A DNA stretch of 64,000 nt from CAWCUU01 sp963798855 (GCA_963798855.1 CAWCUU010000002.1:620001-684000), one strand, 5' to 3'. Shown: positions 25,555 to 37,719, counted from the first letter of the stretch. Numbers and translations are program-made. Notes: generated from the sequence alone by a model not told the origin.

Positions 25555-25589
25555 AAAAACGACAGGGCCACCCGGTCCCGGGTGGCCCT
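25555..25589 (-). terminator. Intrinsic terminator after the ExbB/TolQ gene
   Basis: An 11-bp perfect stem (25564-25574 with 25579-25589) has a four-base loop. On the minus strand TTTTT follows (25555-25559). Confidence 0.85.
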
Positions 25590-25622
25590 ATAGCTACGGC
25601 GAGTCGACTGCTCGGTCGCGCA

Positions 25623-26333
25623 CTACCGGCCGGCCAGCTCCATCTCGTGGAGGGCATCGACCATCTTCTGCGCCGTCTCCTCCATGTCGATGACGAGACG
25701 GTCGATACGGGTGACGAAGTAGTTGTGCGCGATGTTGATCGGGATCGCGATGGTCAGCCCGGCCGCGGTCGTGATCAACGCGACCTTGATCCCGCCGGCG
25801 ACCAGCGTCGCTTCCACCTCACCGGCGGCCTCGATCGCCTGGAACGCCTGGATCATGCCGATCACCGTTCCGAGGAAGCCGAGCAGCGGCGCCACGTTCG
25901 CGAGCGTGGCGAGCCAGACCAGGCCGCGCTCCAGTTCGGCCATCTCGATCAGCCCGACGTTCTCGATCGCCTTCATCACGCGCTCGGTGCCTTCGTGGCG
26001 ACGCTCGAGGCCGGCGGTGATGATCCGCCCGGCCGGCGTATTCGAGCCACGCGCGACCTCGAGGGCACCGTCGATATCGCGATCGGCGAGTCGCGAATCG
26101 ACGTCGCGCAACACGCGACGCGTGCGCGCTCCCTTGATCGTGAGGTCCACCAGCTTCCAGACGATGATCATCAGACCCGCGACGGCGCAGGCGCCCAGCG
26201 GCCACATCATCCAGCCGCCGTCGTGCCACATCTTCGCGAACCACTCCGTCACCGACAGTTCGGGCTGTTCGACACCCGGCAGCTGGAGCAGCGCGAGGGA
26301 GAAGTAACCGAGACCAGTCAACTTGACCTCCAC
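25623..26333 (-). CDS. MotA/TolQ/ExbB proton channel family protein
   Basis: This 236-residue inner-membrane protein has three predicted helices: about residues 42-62 (MMWPLGACAVAGLMIIVWKL), 140-160 (LATLANVAPLLGFLGTVIGM) and 180-200 (LITTAAGLTIAIPINIAHNY). Residues 140-200 match the ExbB/TolQ channel core. The family normally works with an ExbD/TolR partner to use proton motive force for outer membrane transport or envelope integrity. No such partner lies beside it. The gene ends at a strong terminator and its upstream neighbour is the unrelated peptide transporter, so it is monocistronic here. Confidence 0.9.
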   Translation of the reverse strand: MEVKLTGLGYFSLALLQLPGVEQPELSVTEWFAKMWHDGGWMMWPLGACAVAGLMIIVWKLVDLTIKGARTRRVLRDVDSRLADRDIDGALEVARGSNTPAGRIITAGLERRHEGTERVMKAIENVGLIEMAELERGLVWLATLANVAPLLGFLGTVIGMIQAFQAIEAAGEVEATLVAGGIKVALITTAAGLTIAIPINIAHNYFVTRIDRLVIDMEETAQKMVDALHEMELAGR

Positions 26334-26424
26334 GGGTCGGGACCATGCGGCGGACTCAAACGCCGCACTTTGAAGGCTCCTTGTGACACTGAATCGCCGA
26401 ACCTACCGGGGGCCCCGGAGCGTG

Positions 26425-27537
26425 TCAACCCCCGTTTTCGACATACGATCTCTCCTTAATGCAGGCGGCGAAGTGCAGCGGCGCCTTCTCTGCCAGCGGC
26501 GGCACGATGCGCGCGCAATCCGCGTCCTTCAAGGGGTGCGGGCAACGCGGGTGGAACGGGCATCCGGAGGGGGGCCGGGCCGGGCTCGGCACGTCGCCCG
26601 GAAGCACGATCCGGTGACTCCTCCTCGTCGGGTCGGGCACCGGCACCGCGGAGAGCAGCGCGCGCGTGTACGGGTGTCGCGGTGTGGCGTAGAGGTCGTC
26701 TGCGTCGCCGAGCTCTACGATGCGCCCGAGGTACATCACCGCTATGCGATCGCTGACATGCTCGATGACGCTGAGATCGTGCGCAATGAAGAGATAGGCG
26801 ATGCCGAGTCGCCGTTGCAGGTCTGCGAGGAGGTTCAGCACCTGTGCCTGGACCGAGACGTCGAGCGCGGAGACGGGCTCATCGCAGATGATCAGGTCCG
26901 GCTCAACGGCCAGCGCGCGCGCAATGCCGATCCGCTGTCGCTGCCCGCCGCTGAACTCGTGCGGGTAGCGCTCCGAATGCTCCGGTGCGAGGCCCACCAG
27001 ACGCAGCAGCTCCGCGACCCGTCCGCGCGGGTCCTCCCGCGCGAGGCGGTGCACCTTGAGCACTTCCAGCAGCGTGTCTCCGACGGTGAGCCTCGGGTTG
27101 AGGGAACCGAACGGATCCTGGAACACGATCTGCGCGCGCCGCCTCAGCCGCCGCAGCTCCCGCTCCCCGAGTTCCAGCACGTCCTCCCCGGCGAACAGGA
27201 CGCGTCCCGCGGAGGGCTCGATCAGACGCAGGATCGCGCGTCCGGTCGTCGTCTTGCCCGAGCCGGATTCGCCGACCAGGCCGAGTGTCTCTCCCCTCCG
27301 GATCCAGAACGTGACGCCGTCGACCGCCTTCACATGTGCGACCGTCCTGCGCAGCAGCCCACCGGTGATCGGGAAGTGCTTTTCCAGGTCGCGCACCACG
27401 AGCAGCGCGTCCTCGGGCGGCTGCACGTCGTCGGGCGTGCGGCCGCCCGTGTCGCTGTCGCCCTTCGCGGGCGCCAGCGTCGTTCCGTCCGGGATTTCGG
27501 CGGTAGTCGCAGCCGCCGGGGGCGATCGGCCGCTCAT
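26425..27537 (-). CDS. Oligopeptide ABC transporter ATP-binding protein (DppF/OppF type)
   Basis: This 370-residue ATPase energises peptide import together with its DppD partner. It has Walker A GESGSGKTTTGRA, signature FSGGQRQRIGIARAL, Walker B LIICDEPVSALDV and a switch His in LFIAHDLSVI. The C-terminal oligopeptide-transporter domain includes the Fe-S-type cysteines GCPFHPRCPHPLKDADC. The first 40 residues are a disordered Ala/Pro/Thr-rich tail absent from most homologues. The ATG at 27537 overlaps the DppD stop by four bases. It is the last gene of the five-gene operon. Confidence 0.95.
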   Translation of the reverse strand: MSGRSPPAAATTAEIPDGTTLAPAKGDSDTGGRTPDDVQPPEDALLVVRDLEKHFPITGGLLRRTVAHVKAVDGVTFWIRRGETLGLVGESGSGKTTTGRAILRLIEPSAGRVLFAGEDVLELGERELRRLRRRAQIVFQDPFGSLNPRLTVGDTLLEVLKVHRLAREDPRGRVAELLRLVGLAPEHSERYPHEFSGGQRQRIGIARALAVEPDLIICDEPVSALDVSVQAQVLNLLADLQRRLGIAYLFIAHDLSVIEHVSDRIAVMYLGRIVELGDADDLYATPRHPYTRALLSAVPVPDPTRRSHRIVLPGDVPSPARPPSGCPFHPRCPHPLKDADCARIVPPLAEKAPLHFAACIKERSYVENGG

Positions 27538-28658
27538 GGCGCCGCCCCGCCGGGTCCGCTCGATACTGTCCCGGCCGGCGTCGGGTTCGGCTCCGCGCCG
27601 AAGCCGCCGCCCGCCCGCAGCACCTCCTCGCGGCGCTCGGCGTGTCGCTCCAGCCAGCAGCGTGACGCTCGGCCCTTCCCGGCATCGAGCAGTGGTGGGT
27701 GCTCGCGCACGCACAGATCCCAGCGGTAGGGACAGCGATCGTGGAAGCGGCATCCGACCGGCCACGCGGTGGGGGCGGGGACGGTGCCGGGGATCACGGC
27801 GAGTCGCTCGGAGCGACCACCGAGCCGCGGCATCGCCCGCAGCAGCCCCTCGGTGTATGGGTGGCGCGGCTCGCCGAATATCTGCCGCACGGTCCCGGTC
27901 TCGACGATCTGGCCGGCGTACATGACGGCGACGCGGTCGCACACCTCGGCGACGACGCCGAGATCGTGCGTGATCAGGATCATCGCCATGCCGAGCCGCT
28001 GACGCAGCTCGCCGAGCAGCTCGAGGATCTGCGCCTGGATCGTCACGTCCAACGCGGTCGTCGGCTCGTCCGCGATCAGCAGGTCCGGCTCGCAGGCGAG
28101 CGCCATGGCGATCATGACACGCTGCCGCATTCCGCCCGACAGCTGGTGCGGGTACTCGTCGACGCGCTTGTCCGGGTCGGCGATTCCGACCAGGCGCAAC
28201 AGCTCGACCGCCCGCGCCCGCGCCTCCGTGCGCCTCAGCCGCCAATGCAGCCGCAGGGGCTCCTCGATCTGCTTGCCAACCCGATACACGGGGTTCAGCG
28301 ACGTCATCGGCTCCTGGAAGATCATAGCGATGTCGTTGCCCCTGACCCTTCTCATGGACCGGCGGTCCAGCTCCAGTAGCTCACGTCCGCGGAAGCGCAC
28401 CGAGCTTCCGGCCAGAATCTCGCCCGGCGGCTCCGGAACCAGCCGCATCACGGAGAGCGACGTGACCGACTTGCCGGACCCGCTCTCTCCGACCAGCCCG
28501 AGCACCTCGCCCGGCGCGACATCGAACGAGACGCCATCCACGGCGCGCGCCTCGCCGGACTCGGTGCGAAAGTACGTGCGCAGATCACGGACCTGCAGGA
28601 GCGGCCCGACCGTGCCGGATCCATCGCGCTCGCGCCCGCCCTCGCGCTCGTCCGTCAT
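27534..28658 (-). CDS. Oligopeptide ABC transporter ATP-binding protein (DppD/OppD type)
   Basis: This 374-residue ATPase has Walker A GESGSGKSVTSLSV, Q-loop MIFQEPMTSLNP, signature LSGGMRQRVMIAMAL, Walker B LLIADEPTTALDV and switch LITHDLGVVAEV. A C-terminal peptide-transporter domain carries VGCRFHDRCPYRWDLC. The order D-then-F and four-base overlaps on both sides indicate tight coupling. The C-terminal 40 residues (WLERHAERREEVLRAGGG onward) extend beyond the usual end and are low-complexity. Confidence 0.95.
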   Translation of the reverse strand: MTDEREGGRERDGSGTVGPLLQVRDLRTYFRTESGEARAVDGVSFDVAPGEVLGLVGESGSGKSVTSLSVMRLVPEPPGEILAGSSVRFRGRELLELDRRSMRRVRGNDIAMIFQEPMTSLNPVYRVGKQIEEPLRLHWRLRRTEARARAVELLRLVGIADPDKRVDEYPHQLSGGMRQRVMIAMALACEPDLLIADEPTTALDVTIQAQILELLGELRQRLGMAMILITHDLGVVAEVCDRVAVMYAGQIVETGTVRQIFGEPRHPYTEGLLRAMPRLGGRSERLAVIPGTVPAPTAWPVGCRFHDRCPYRWDLCVREHPPLLDAGKGRASRCWLERHAERREEVLRAGGGFGAEPNPTPAGTVSSGPGGAAP

Positions 28659-29953
28659 TGCCGCAGCCTCGGATCCAGAGCATCGCGCAGTCCGTCCCCG
28701 ACCAGGTTGAACGCGAGCACCGTGAACACGATCGCGAGGCCGGGCATGGTCGCGACCCACCACGCGTTGATCAGGGTTTGCCGTCCGTCGGCGACCATAT
28801 TGCCCCACGACGGCGTCGGCGGCTGCACTCCGAGGCCGAGGAAGGAGAGCCCCGCCTCGAGCACGATCGTGTTCCCGATACCGAGCGTCGCCGTGACGAT
28901 CACCGGCGCGAGTACGTTCGGGATGAGGTGGCGCAGGATGATCCGCAGCCTGCCCATGCCGAGCGCGCGGGCGGCCTGGATGAACTCGCGCTCCCGAAGG
29001 CTGAGCACCTCGCCCCGCACGATGCGCGTCGTGCCCGGCCACTGCGTCAGGCCGAGAACGCCGATGATCAGCTCGAGACTCGGCGTGAACAGCGCGACGA
29101 TCATGATCAGCAGCACGAGTCGCGGAAACGCGAGCACCATGTCGGTGAAACGCATGAGCACGGCATCCGTCTTCGCGCCGAAGTATCCGGCGATGGCGCC
29201 GATGAAGGTGCCGAGCGTGACACTGATCGCGACCGCAATGAAGCCGATCGCGAGCGAGATGCGTGCGCCGTAGAGCACTCGGCTGAAGACGTCGCGTCCG
29301 AACCGATCGGTCCCAAACCAGTGCGCGAGCGATGGCTGCAGGAATGCGGTCTGTGTGATGTTCTCCTGGCGGATCGGGTCGTACGGCGCGAGGAACGGCG
29401 CCAGCAGTGCGACCAGGTAGAGCACGAAGATCATTCCCAGCCCGATCATCGCGAGCTCGTTGCGGCGAAAGTGCCGGCCGGCGATCGCCCACTGCGAGTC
29501 CCCTTTCCGCCGGGTTTCGCCGCCGAGCCGCCTCAGGTCCCGGTACGCGGCCGCCCACACCACGGAGAGGCCCAGCGCGAGCGCTGCGAGAGCGACCCAG
29601 TCGTCCAGGGACCCCGTCTCCCGGATCGCTTGGATCTCGGGCCAGCCGAGGTAAAGCGCGCCGAGCAGCGCACCCCAGGCGAGCAGCAGGACGAGGCCTC
29701 GGCGCCAGAAGCCTATGGCGATCTGGCCGGCGCCGGGCAGGACGGCACCGACCCCCACCGCCCAGGCGGGAACCCGCCTCGCGCGGGCCTCGCGCGGCGG
29801 AATGCCGGACGGCCCGCTCGGAGACTCGGACTCGTCCGTCATCAGCGGGATCGGCTCGGCGAGTGCCGACTCCGGGTCGGGGTGCACCTCGCCCGGCGCG
29901 CCCGGATCGCTCATGGGGTCTCCGTGCTCGCGGGATCCGGGAGCGTCAGTCAT
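28655..29953 (-). CDS. Oligopeptide ABC transporter permease DppC with extra N-terminal membrane module
   Basis: The canonical DppC/OppC permease begins near residue 150 (AIAGRHFRRNELAMIGLG) with the family's PYDP motif, LAHWFGTDRFGRDVFSR and the EAA-loop region AARALGMGRLRIILRHLIPN. In front lie about 150 extra residues: an acidic disordered segment, then three hydrophobic helices starting WAVGVGAVLPGAGQIAIGF. That GAGQ-type motif is typical of small TM2/DUF5683-like membrane proteins. The full protein (432 residues) is thus a fusion, unlike the usual ~300-residue DppC. It overlaps dppB by eight bases and dppD by four. Confidence 0.92.
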   Translation of the reverse strand: MTDAPGSREHGDPMSDPGAPGEVHPDPESALAEPIPLMTDESESPSGPSGIPPREARARRVPAWAVGVGAVLPGAGQIAIGFWRRGLVLLLAWGALLGALYLGWPEIQAIRETGSLDDWVALAALALGLSVVWAAAYRDLRRLGGETRRKGDSQWAIAGRHFRRNELAMIGLGMIFVLYLVALLAPFLAPYDPIRQENITQTAFLQPSLAHWFGTDRFGRDVFSRVLYGARISLAIGFIAVAISVTLGTFIGAIAGYFGAKTDAVLMRFTDMVLAFPRLVLLIMIVALFTPSLELIIGVLGLTQWPGTTRIVRGEVLSLREREFIQAARALGMGRLRIILRHLIPNVLAPVIVTATLGIGNTIVLEAGLSFLGLGVQPPTPSWGNMVADGRQTLINAWWVATMPGLAIVFTVLAFNLVGDGLRDALDPRLRQ

Positions 29954-30929
29954 AGCGGATGCGCGGGTCGGCTACGGCGTAGAGGACGTCGGCGATGAGG
30001 TTCCCCGCCACGACCATCAGGGCGAAGAAGAATGACGTCGCCATCACGACCGGGTAGTCACGCTGGAGGATGGCATCCACGATGACCCTGCCCATGCCGT
30101 TGATGGAGAAGATCATCTCGACGAAGACGGTTCCGCTGAACAGGAACGGCACGTAGAGCCCGAGCAGCGTGATCACGGGCAGGAGCGAGTTGCGCAGCGC
30201 ATGTCGGCCGATGACCGTGCGCTCCGGCAGCCCCTTCGCGCGCGCGGTGCGGATGAAGTCCTGGTGGATCACCTCGAGCATCTGCCCCCGCGTGTAGCGG
30301 GCGACGCCGGCCGCGAGCACCAGCGTGAGCGTGGCGACCGGAAGCACGAGGTGGTCGAACCGGTCGGCGAGCTTCATGGCCGGCGACAGCGTATCGTAAT
30401 CGATGCTGGTCATGCCTGTGGGCGGCAGAGCGAAGGGCATGTTCCACTCGTGGAACTTCAGTGAGAACAGCAGCATCAGCATGAGGCCGAGCCAGAACGA
30501 CGGCATCGAGTAGAAGAACAGGGACAGCACGCTGATGATGCGGTCGGCCCAGGAGTGCTGTCGCACGCCCTGCCATGTCCCCGCCGCGATGCCGATGATG
30601 AAGACGAGGATCAGCGCGCTGCCGGTCAGCAGCAACGTGTTCGGCAGCGCCTCGATCAGCATGTCGAATACGGGGCGGCTCTGTGCGAAGGAGTAGCCGA
30701 AGTTGCCGGTGAAGAAGGCGGCCATCCAGCGGAAGTACTGCACGTACAGCGGCTGGTCGAGCCCGAGGTTGTGCCGCAGCTGCGCGATGACCTGCGGCGG
30801 GATGTTGGGGTTGAAGTAGAGCGCGGCCGGATCGCCGGGGGCGAGGTGGAGCACGAAGAAGATTATGGTCGCGATGCCGAGGACGAGCGGAATCGCTCCC
30901 AGCACGCGCCGAACGACGTAGGCCGTCAC
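29946..30929 (-). CDS. Oligopeptide ABC transporter permease (DppB/OppB type)
   Basis: This 327-residue inner-membrane permease begins TAYVVRRVLGAIPLVLGIATI and has GDPAALY and LGLDQPLYVQYFRWM typical of DppB. Its EAA loop is IRTARAKGLPERTVIGRHALRNSLLP. Six membrane segments are apparent. It forms the channel with DppC and lies 16 bases after the binding-protein gene. Confidence 0.95.
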   Translation of the reverse strand: MTAYVVRRVLGAIPLVLGIATIIFFVLHLAPGDPAALYFNPNIPPQVIAQLRHNLGLDQPLYVQYFRWMAAFFTGNFGYSFAQSRPVFDMLIEALPNTLLLTGSALILVFIIGIAAGTWQGVRQHSWADRIISVLSLFFYSMPSFWLGLMLMLLFSLKFHEWNMPFALPPTGMTSIDYDTLSPAMKLADRFDHLVLPVATLTLVLAAGVARYTRGQMLEVIHQDFIRTARAKGLPERTVIGRHALRNSLLPVITLLGLYVPFLFSGTVFVEMIFSINGMGRVIVDAILQRDYPVVMATSFFFALMVVAGNLIADVLYAVADPRIRYD

Positions 30930-30945
30930 CTGCGGCTCCCCGCCC

Positions 30946-32592
30946 TCAACGGCCGCCCGCCACCCACCACTGCGCGATGCTCTGCAGCTCCCCTCGCGGA
31001 TCCATCGTCACCCCCTGAACCGTCTTCCTGGACGCGGCCAGCTCATCGTACCAGTACAGGAAGGTGAACGGCTGGTCGTGCTGCAGCACCTCGAGGAAGT
31101 CCCGCCACAGGCGCTGTGCAGCCTGCTGGTCCGTGGTCGCGGCCGCCGTCTGCATCAGGCTGTCGGCGCGCGGATTCGCGTATGAGCTGCGGTTCGACGA
31201 CATCGGCACGCTCGCAAACTTCGAGTGGAAGAGCGATATCGGCGCCGAAGCGACCTGGAAATTGTCCATTACCCACGCGGAGAGCACCGCGTCGAAATCC
31301 CGCTTCTTGTGCTGCGCGAGCAACGTTTGGAACTCCAGCACCCGAACCTCGGCATCCACGCCGACTCGCCTGAGCTGCGCCTGGATGACCTCCGCTATCG
31401 ACTTGTTCTGCGGATTGTCACTGGACAGGAGCGTGAAGTGGAAGGGCTGGCCCTGCGCGTTCTCCCGCACGCCATCGCCGTTGCGGTCCACCCAACCGGC
31501 CTGCTGCAGCAGCCGCGCGGCCTGCACCGTGTCGTAGGGCAGTGGATCGACCCCCTGCGGGTAAAGCGGGCTCCACGGCGGGATCGGCCCGGTCGCGACC
31601 TGACCGTAGCCGTGCAGCAGCGCACCGATGATCTCCTTGCGGTCGATTGCCAGCGTCATCGCGCGCCGCACGTCCGCGCTGGTGAAGGGAGCCCGTCGCG
31701 TGTTCCAGCCCACGTAGTAGAAGGTCCGGCTCGGGAAATCGAAGAGTTGCAGCCGATCGGATTGCTTCACCTGCTGCGTCTGATCGGCGACGAGCGGGAT
31801 GTCCACCTGCACATTCCCGGCGATCAGCTCCGTCAGCATGGTGGCCGGCTCAGGCACGATGCGGAAGATCACCTGATCGAGCTTGGGCGGTCCGCCGAGC
31901 GACGTCGGAAAGTCCGGGTTGCGCTGCAGCGTGAGCTGTGTGTTGGCCTGCCATCGCCCGAAGCGATACGGCCCGCTGCCGACCGGATTGCGGTTGAAGT
32001 CCGCGTTGCGGAGCTGCCCGGGCGGCACGTCCTTCAGCAGGTGACTTGGAACGGGCGCCCACCAGAAATCCTCGAGCGCCTGCGCGTGCGGGTGCGCGAA
32101 GTGGAACCGGATCTTGTTCTCTCCGAGGACCTCCGCGCGATCCACCTCCGCCAGGAACGCCGAGCCGAGCAGCGAAGCGGTCGACGAGTCCTTGGCCAGA
32201 TCGAACGTGAACTTCACGTCCTGGACCGTGACCGGCTGGCCGTCGTGCCACTTCACGTCCTGCCGCAGCGTGAACACGACGCCCGTGTCCCCGGTCATCT
32301 CCCAGGACTCGGCGAGGTAGGGTCTCGGCCTCAGGTCCTCATCGTACTGGATGAGGGGCGTGAAGAGGGCGTAGTCGATGAGCTCGCCCGTGTACTGATC
32401 GGTGTTCGTGACGGGATTGAACCCGCCGAAGTCGGTTCGCATGCCGACGACGACGGTGCCCCCTTGCCCGGGCGTCCCGCCGGCCGACGGCGTGCCTCCG
32501 CGGTCCCCCCGGCAGGCGGCGAGGCCCGCGACGATCCCCAGGACGCCGATCGTCGGCGTCCACTTACCCCCGAATGACTTCCCGGCTCGCAT
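30946..32592 (-). CDS. Peptide ABC transporter substrate-binding lipoprotein (SBP family 5)
   Basis: This 548-residue family 5 extracytoplasmic binding protein has a lipobox at VAGLAAC (Cys27). Typical elements follow: GGTVVVGMRTDFGGFNPVT, YDEDLRPRPYLAESWEM, FTLRQDVKWHDGQPVTVQDV and RRAMTLAIDRKEI. The ATG at 32592 follows GGGAGGAG and is preferred over upstream methionines, which would bury the signal peptide. It heads the SBP-dppBCDF operon and should deliver oligopeptides or similar ligands to the permease. Substrate specificity cannot be inferred from sequence. Confidence 0.94.
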   Translation of the reverse strand: MRAGKSFGGKWTPTIGVLGIVAGLAACRGDRGGTPSAGGTPGQGGTVVVGMRTDFGGFNPVTNTDQYTGELIDYALFTPLIQYDEDLRPRPYLAESWEMTGDTGVVFTLRQDVKWHDGQPVTVQDVKFTFDLAKDSSTASLLGSAFLAEVDRAEVLGENKIRFHFAHPHAQALEDFWWAPVPSHLLKDVPPGQLRNADFNRNPVGSGPYRFGRWQANTQLTLQRNPDFPTSLGGPPKLDQVIFRIVPEPATMLTELIAGNVQVDIPLVADQTQQVKQSDRLQLFDFPSRTFYYVGWNTRRAPFTSADVRRAMTLAIDRKEIIGALLHGYGQVATGPIPPWSPLYPQGVDPLPYDTVQAARLLQQAGWVDRNGDGVRENAQGQPFHFTLLSSDNPQNKSIAEVIQAQLRRVGVDAEVRVLEFQTLLAQHKKRDFDAVLSAWVMDNFQVASAPISLFHSKFASVPMSSNRSSYANPRADSLMQTAAATTDQQAAQRLWRDFLEVLQHDQPFTFLYWYDELAASRKTVQGVTMDPRGELQSIAQWWVAGGR

Positions 32593-32665
32593 CCGTCTCC
32601 TCCCGTCCTCCATCGCCTGCGGCCGCGGCCGCGCGAGCACGTCGAGCAAGAGGGGTGCCGACACC

Positions 32666-33469
32666 TCAGCGGCGCCAGGTCCACTCGGCCGAAGCGTAAC
32701 GGGACTCGAGCTCCCGCGCGCGCGCCTCCACTCCCGGAGCGGGAACGGTGCCATGGAGCTCCGCTCCGAGGGTGTCGCGGAAACCCGCGAGCAGCGCCGC
32801 GGTCACGTCCTCCGCGGCGGGCTTACGGCCGAGCAGCCGCTCCAGCGTCGTGCCGGCCTCGTCGGACGCGACAATCCGAGCCCCGAGCAGCGCGGCGACC
32901 CCGCTCTGGTCTCCGCCGAGCAGCACGGAGCCGTGTTGCAGGATCGTGCGATTCTCGCACCGCTGCGCGCTGCCCACCAGCTTGCGGCCGTCCGCGACCA
33001 CCTCACCGGCGACCGGCTCCGCGAAGCACGGGACCGCCGCGTCGGCCGTGGGGCGCAACGCAGCCGGCCGGGCCACTGTCTCATCGGCGGCGATGCCGGC
33101 AGGGACACCGAGGAGCCGGAGCCCCGTCACGAGCGCCTCCCCGATCCGGCCGTAGCTCTCGCGAGGGGAGCCCAGCAAGCCGACCGGTACGACGACCGAG
33201 TACGTCACCTCCCGGTCGTGGAGCACCGCCAGCCCGCCGGTGAGGCGGCGCACGATATCCACGCCGAGGGCGGCGACCCGCGCCGGGTCGCAGACGGCGC
33301 GGACCGCCTGGTTACGTCCGAAGGAGAGGCAGGCGGGGCTCCAGGAGTAGAGTCGCAGAGTGGGTGCGCCGCCGGCCTGTACGTTCTCCAGCAGCGCGTG
33401 ATCGACGGCCATGTTCCGGGCGCCGCGAAGCGCGTGCCGCTCGACGAGGAGGCGCCAGCGGGTGGCCAC
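32666..33469 (-). CDS. Lipoate/octanoate transferase, LipM/LplA-like
   Basis: This 267-residue biotin/lipoate A/B ligase-fold protein contains IVRRLTGGLAVLHDREVTYSVV, the catalytic Lys in DGRKLVGSAQ, and a Cys in AVPCFAEPVAG. That Cys matches the acyl-thioester Cys of LipM octanoyltransferases. LipM moves octanoate from ACP to GcvH, while LplA ligates free lipoate. The Cys and neighbouring gcvP/gcvH favour LipM, though the usual TGGR is TGGL here. The GTG at 33469, 20 bases after the gcvP stop, is chosen because it just precedes the conserved WRLLVE. The same strand suggests co-transcription with gcvP. Confidence 0.82.
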   Translation of the reverse strand: MATRWRLLVERHALRGARNMAVDHALLENVQAGGAPTLRLYSWSPACLSFGRNQAVRAVCDPARVAALGVDIVRRLTGGLAVLHDREVTYSVVVPVGLLGSPRESYGRIGEALVTGLRLLGVPAGIAADETVARPAALRPTADAAVPCFAEPVAGEVVADGRKLVGSAQRCENRTILQHGSVLLGGDQSGVAALLGARIVASDEAGTTLERLLGRKPAAEDVTAALLAGFRDTLGAELHGTVPAPGVEARARELESRYASAEWTWRR

Positions 33470-33488
33470 GTCGCAACAGAGCCCGGGC

Positions 33489-36386
<2,898 letters not shown>

Positions 36387-36537
36387 TTGCATTCCGAGAA
36401 CCCGGTCCAAGAAGAACGGGGCCGCGTCCGCCGATCGGACGCCGCCCGCGTGCATGAACTTGCCTGCCGGCGCACTGTGCTACCCTGCTCGTATCGTCGC
36501 GTTGCAGGCGACATTGCCCGCCCCTCCTCCGCCTCGC

Positions 36538-37224
36538 TCAGAGCTCGTGGCTCTGTCCGGGCTCGAGAACAACCACCCGCGCGGCGTCCCCGACCTGTTC
36601 CGCGAACGCCTTCGGATCCTGCTCGATGACATCGAACGTGCCGTAGTGCATTGGGATTACGGTGTTCGGCCGGATCATCTCCACCGCCCTCGCCGCGTCT
36701 TCCGGCCCCATCGTGAAGTTGTCCCCGATCGGAAGGAGCGCCAGATCGACGCGGCCACGCAGCAGCTGCATCTCCATGATGAGAGCCGTGTCGCCTGCGT
36801 GATACAGCCGCTTGCCGGCCAGATCCAGCCACCAGCCGCCCGGCGGAGAGCTGTACGCTCCCTTCTCATCACCGGCGACGTTCGAGCCATGCAGGGCGGG
36901 GGTCATCTTGGCGTAGCCGAAGGGGAAGTGGAAGCCGCCGCCGATGCTCAGCTTATGGGTCTTCTCGACGCCCTGCTGTTCCGCGAACGAGCACAGCTCG
37001 AACGCTCCGACGATCGTCGCGCCGGTCTTGCGCGCCAGCTTCACGCCATCCCCGAAGTGATCGAAGTGACCGTGACTGACCAGGATATAGTCGAGCCGGT
37101 CGACGTCGTCGGTCGAGATGTCCGCCTTCGGGTTCTCGTCCAGCCACGGATCGAACATGAGATGCGTCCCGTCGTCCGTGACCAGCGTGAAGCAGGAATG
37201 ACCGTGCCAGGTCAGCTTCGCCAT
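36538..37224 (-). CDS. Metal-dependent hydrolase, UPF0173 metallo-beta-lactamase fold
   Basis: This 228-residue MBL-fold protein of the UPF0173/YtkL group shows LTWHGHSCF at the start, the metal motif SHGHFDHFGD (HxHxDH), LYHAGDTALI and the final VIPMHYGTF His. It binds two metal ions. The substrate is unknown for most members, possibly a small thioester or phosphodiester. It sits between gcvH and gcvP on the same strand, 29 bases after gcvH, so it may be co-transcribed with them, though no glycine-cleavage role is established for the family. Confidence 0.92.
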   Translation of the reverse strand: MAKLTWHGHSCFTLVTDDGTHLMFDPWLDENPKADISTDDVDRLDYILVSHGHFDHFGDGVKLARKTGATIVGAFELCSFAEQQGVEKTHKLSIGGGFHFPFGYAKMTPALHGSNVAGDEKGAYSSPPGGWWLDLAGKRLYHAGDTALIMEMQLLRGRVDLALLPIGDNFTMGPEDAARAVEMIRPNTVIPMHYGTFDVIEQDPKAFAEQVGDAARVVVLEPGQSHEL

Positions 37225-37253
37225 CGCGCCTCCCGAATCAGGCGCAGGGTCGG

Positions 37254-37646
37254 CTAGCCCTCCCCGATATGGGCCCGGTACTCGTCCGCGCTCATCAGCG
37301 CGTCGAGCTCGCTCTCATCGCTCACGCGCAGGCGGATCATCCAGCCTTCGCCGTAGGGATCGGTGTTCACGATCGCCGGATCCTGATCCAGCTTCTCGTT
37401 TACGCCCGCGACCTCGCCTCCGACCGGAGCATAGAGGTCGCTGACCGCCTTCACCGCTTCGACTGTGCCGAATGTCGCGCCGCGCTCGAACCGGTCGCCC
37501 ACCGCGGGGAGCTCCAGGAAGACGATGTCTCCCAGCTCGCCCTGCGCGTACGCTGTGATGCCGACCGCGTAGGTCCCCTCTTCGCCGCTCGGCTTGAGAT
37601 ACTCGTGCTCTTCGGTGTACAGCAGGTCCTTCGGGATCTCGGACAT
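37254..37646 (-). CDS. gcvH: Glycine cleavage system H protein
   Basis: This 130-residue lipoyl carrier shuttles the aminomethyl group from P to T protein. It opens with LLYTEEHEYLKP, carries lipoylation Lys in GTVEAVKAVSDLYAPV, and ends with the family's GEGWMIRLRVSDESELDALM. AGGAGGT just upstream fixes the ATG at 37646. Upstream in-frame codons are unconserved. The LipM-like gene about 4 kb downstream on the same strand could modify it. No gcvT or lpd is present in the window. Confidence 0.97.
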   Translation of the reverse strand: MSEIPKDLLYTEEHEYLKPSGEEGTYAVGITAYAQGELGDIVFLELPAVGDRFERGATFGTVEAVKAVSDLYAPVGGEVAGVNEKLDQDPAIVNTDPYGEGWMIRLRVSDESELDALMSADEYRAHIGEG

Positions 37647-37719
37647 TTGACCTCCTGCGAGCGTCAGCTCCGGCCCCTGGCCGGACGGATCGCCAGAATG
37701 GTGCCGCGGGCGAGAGGCG

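Noticed and set aside
28659..29558. Long alternative frames extending DppD and DppF upstream
   Set aside because: They overlap the real permease and ATPase genes in other frames and encode Arg/Ala-rich shadow sequence. ATGA overlaps fix the true starts at 28658 and 27537.
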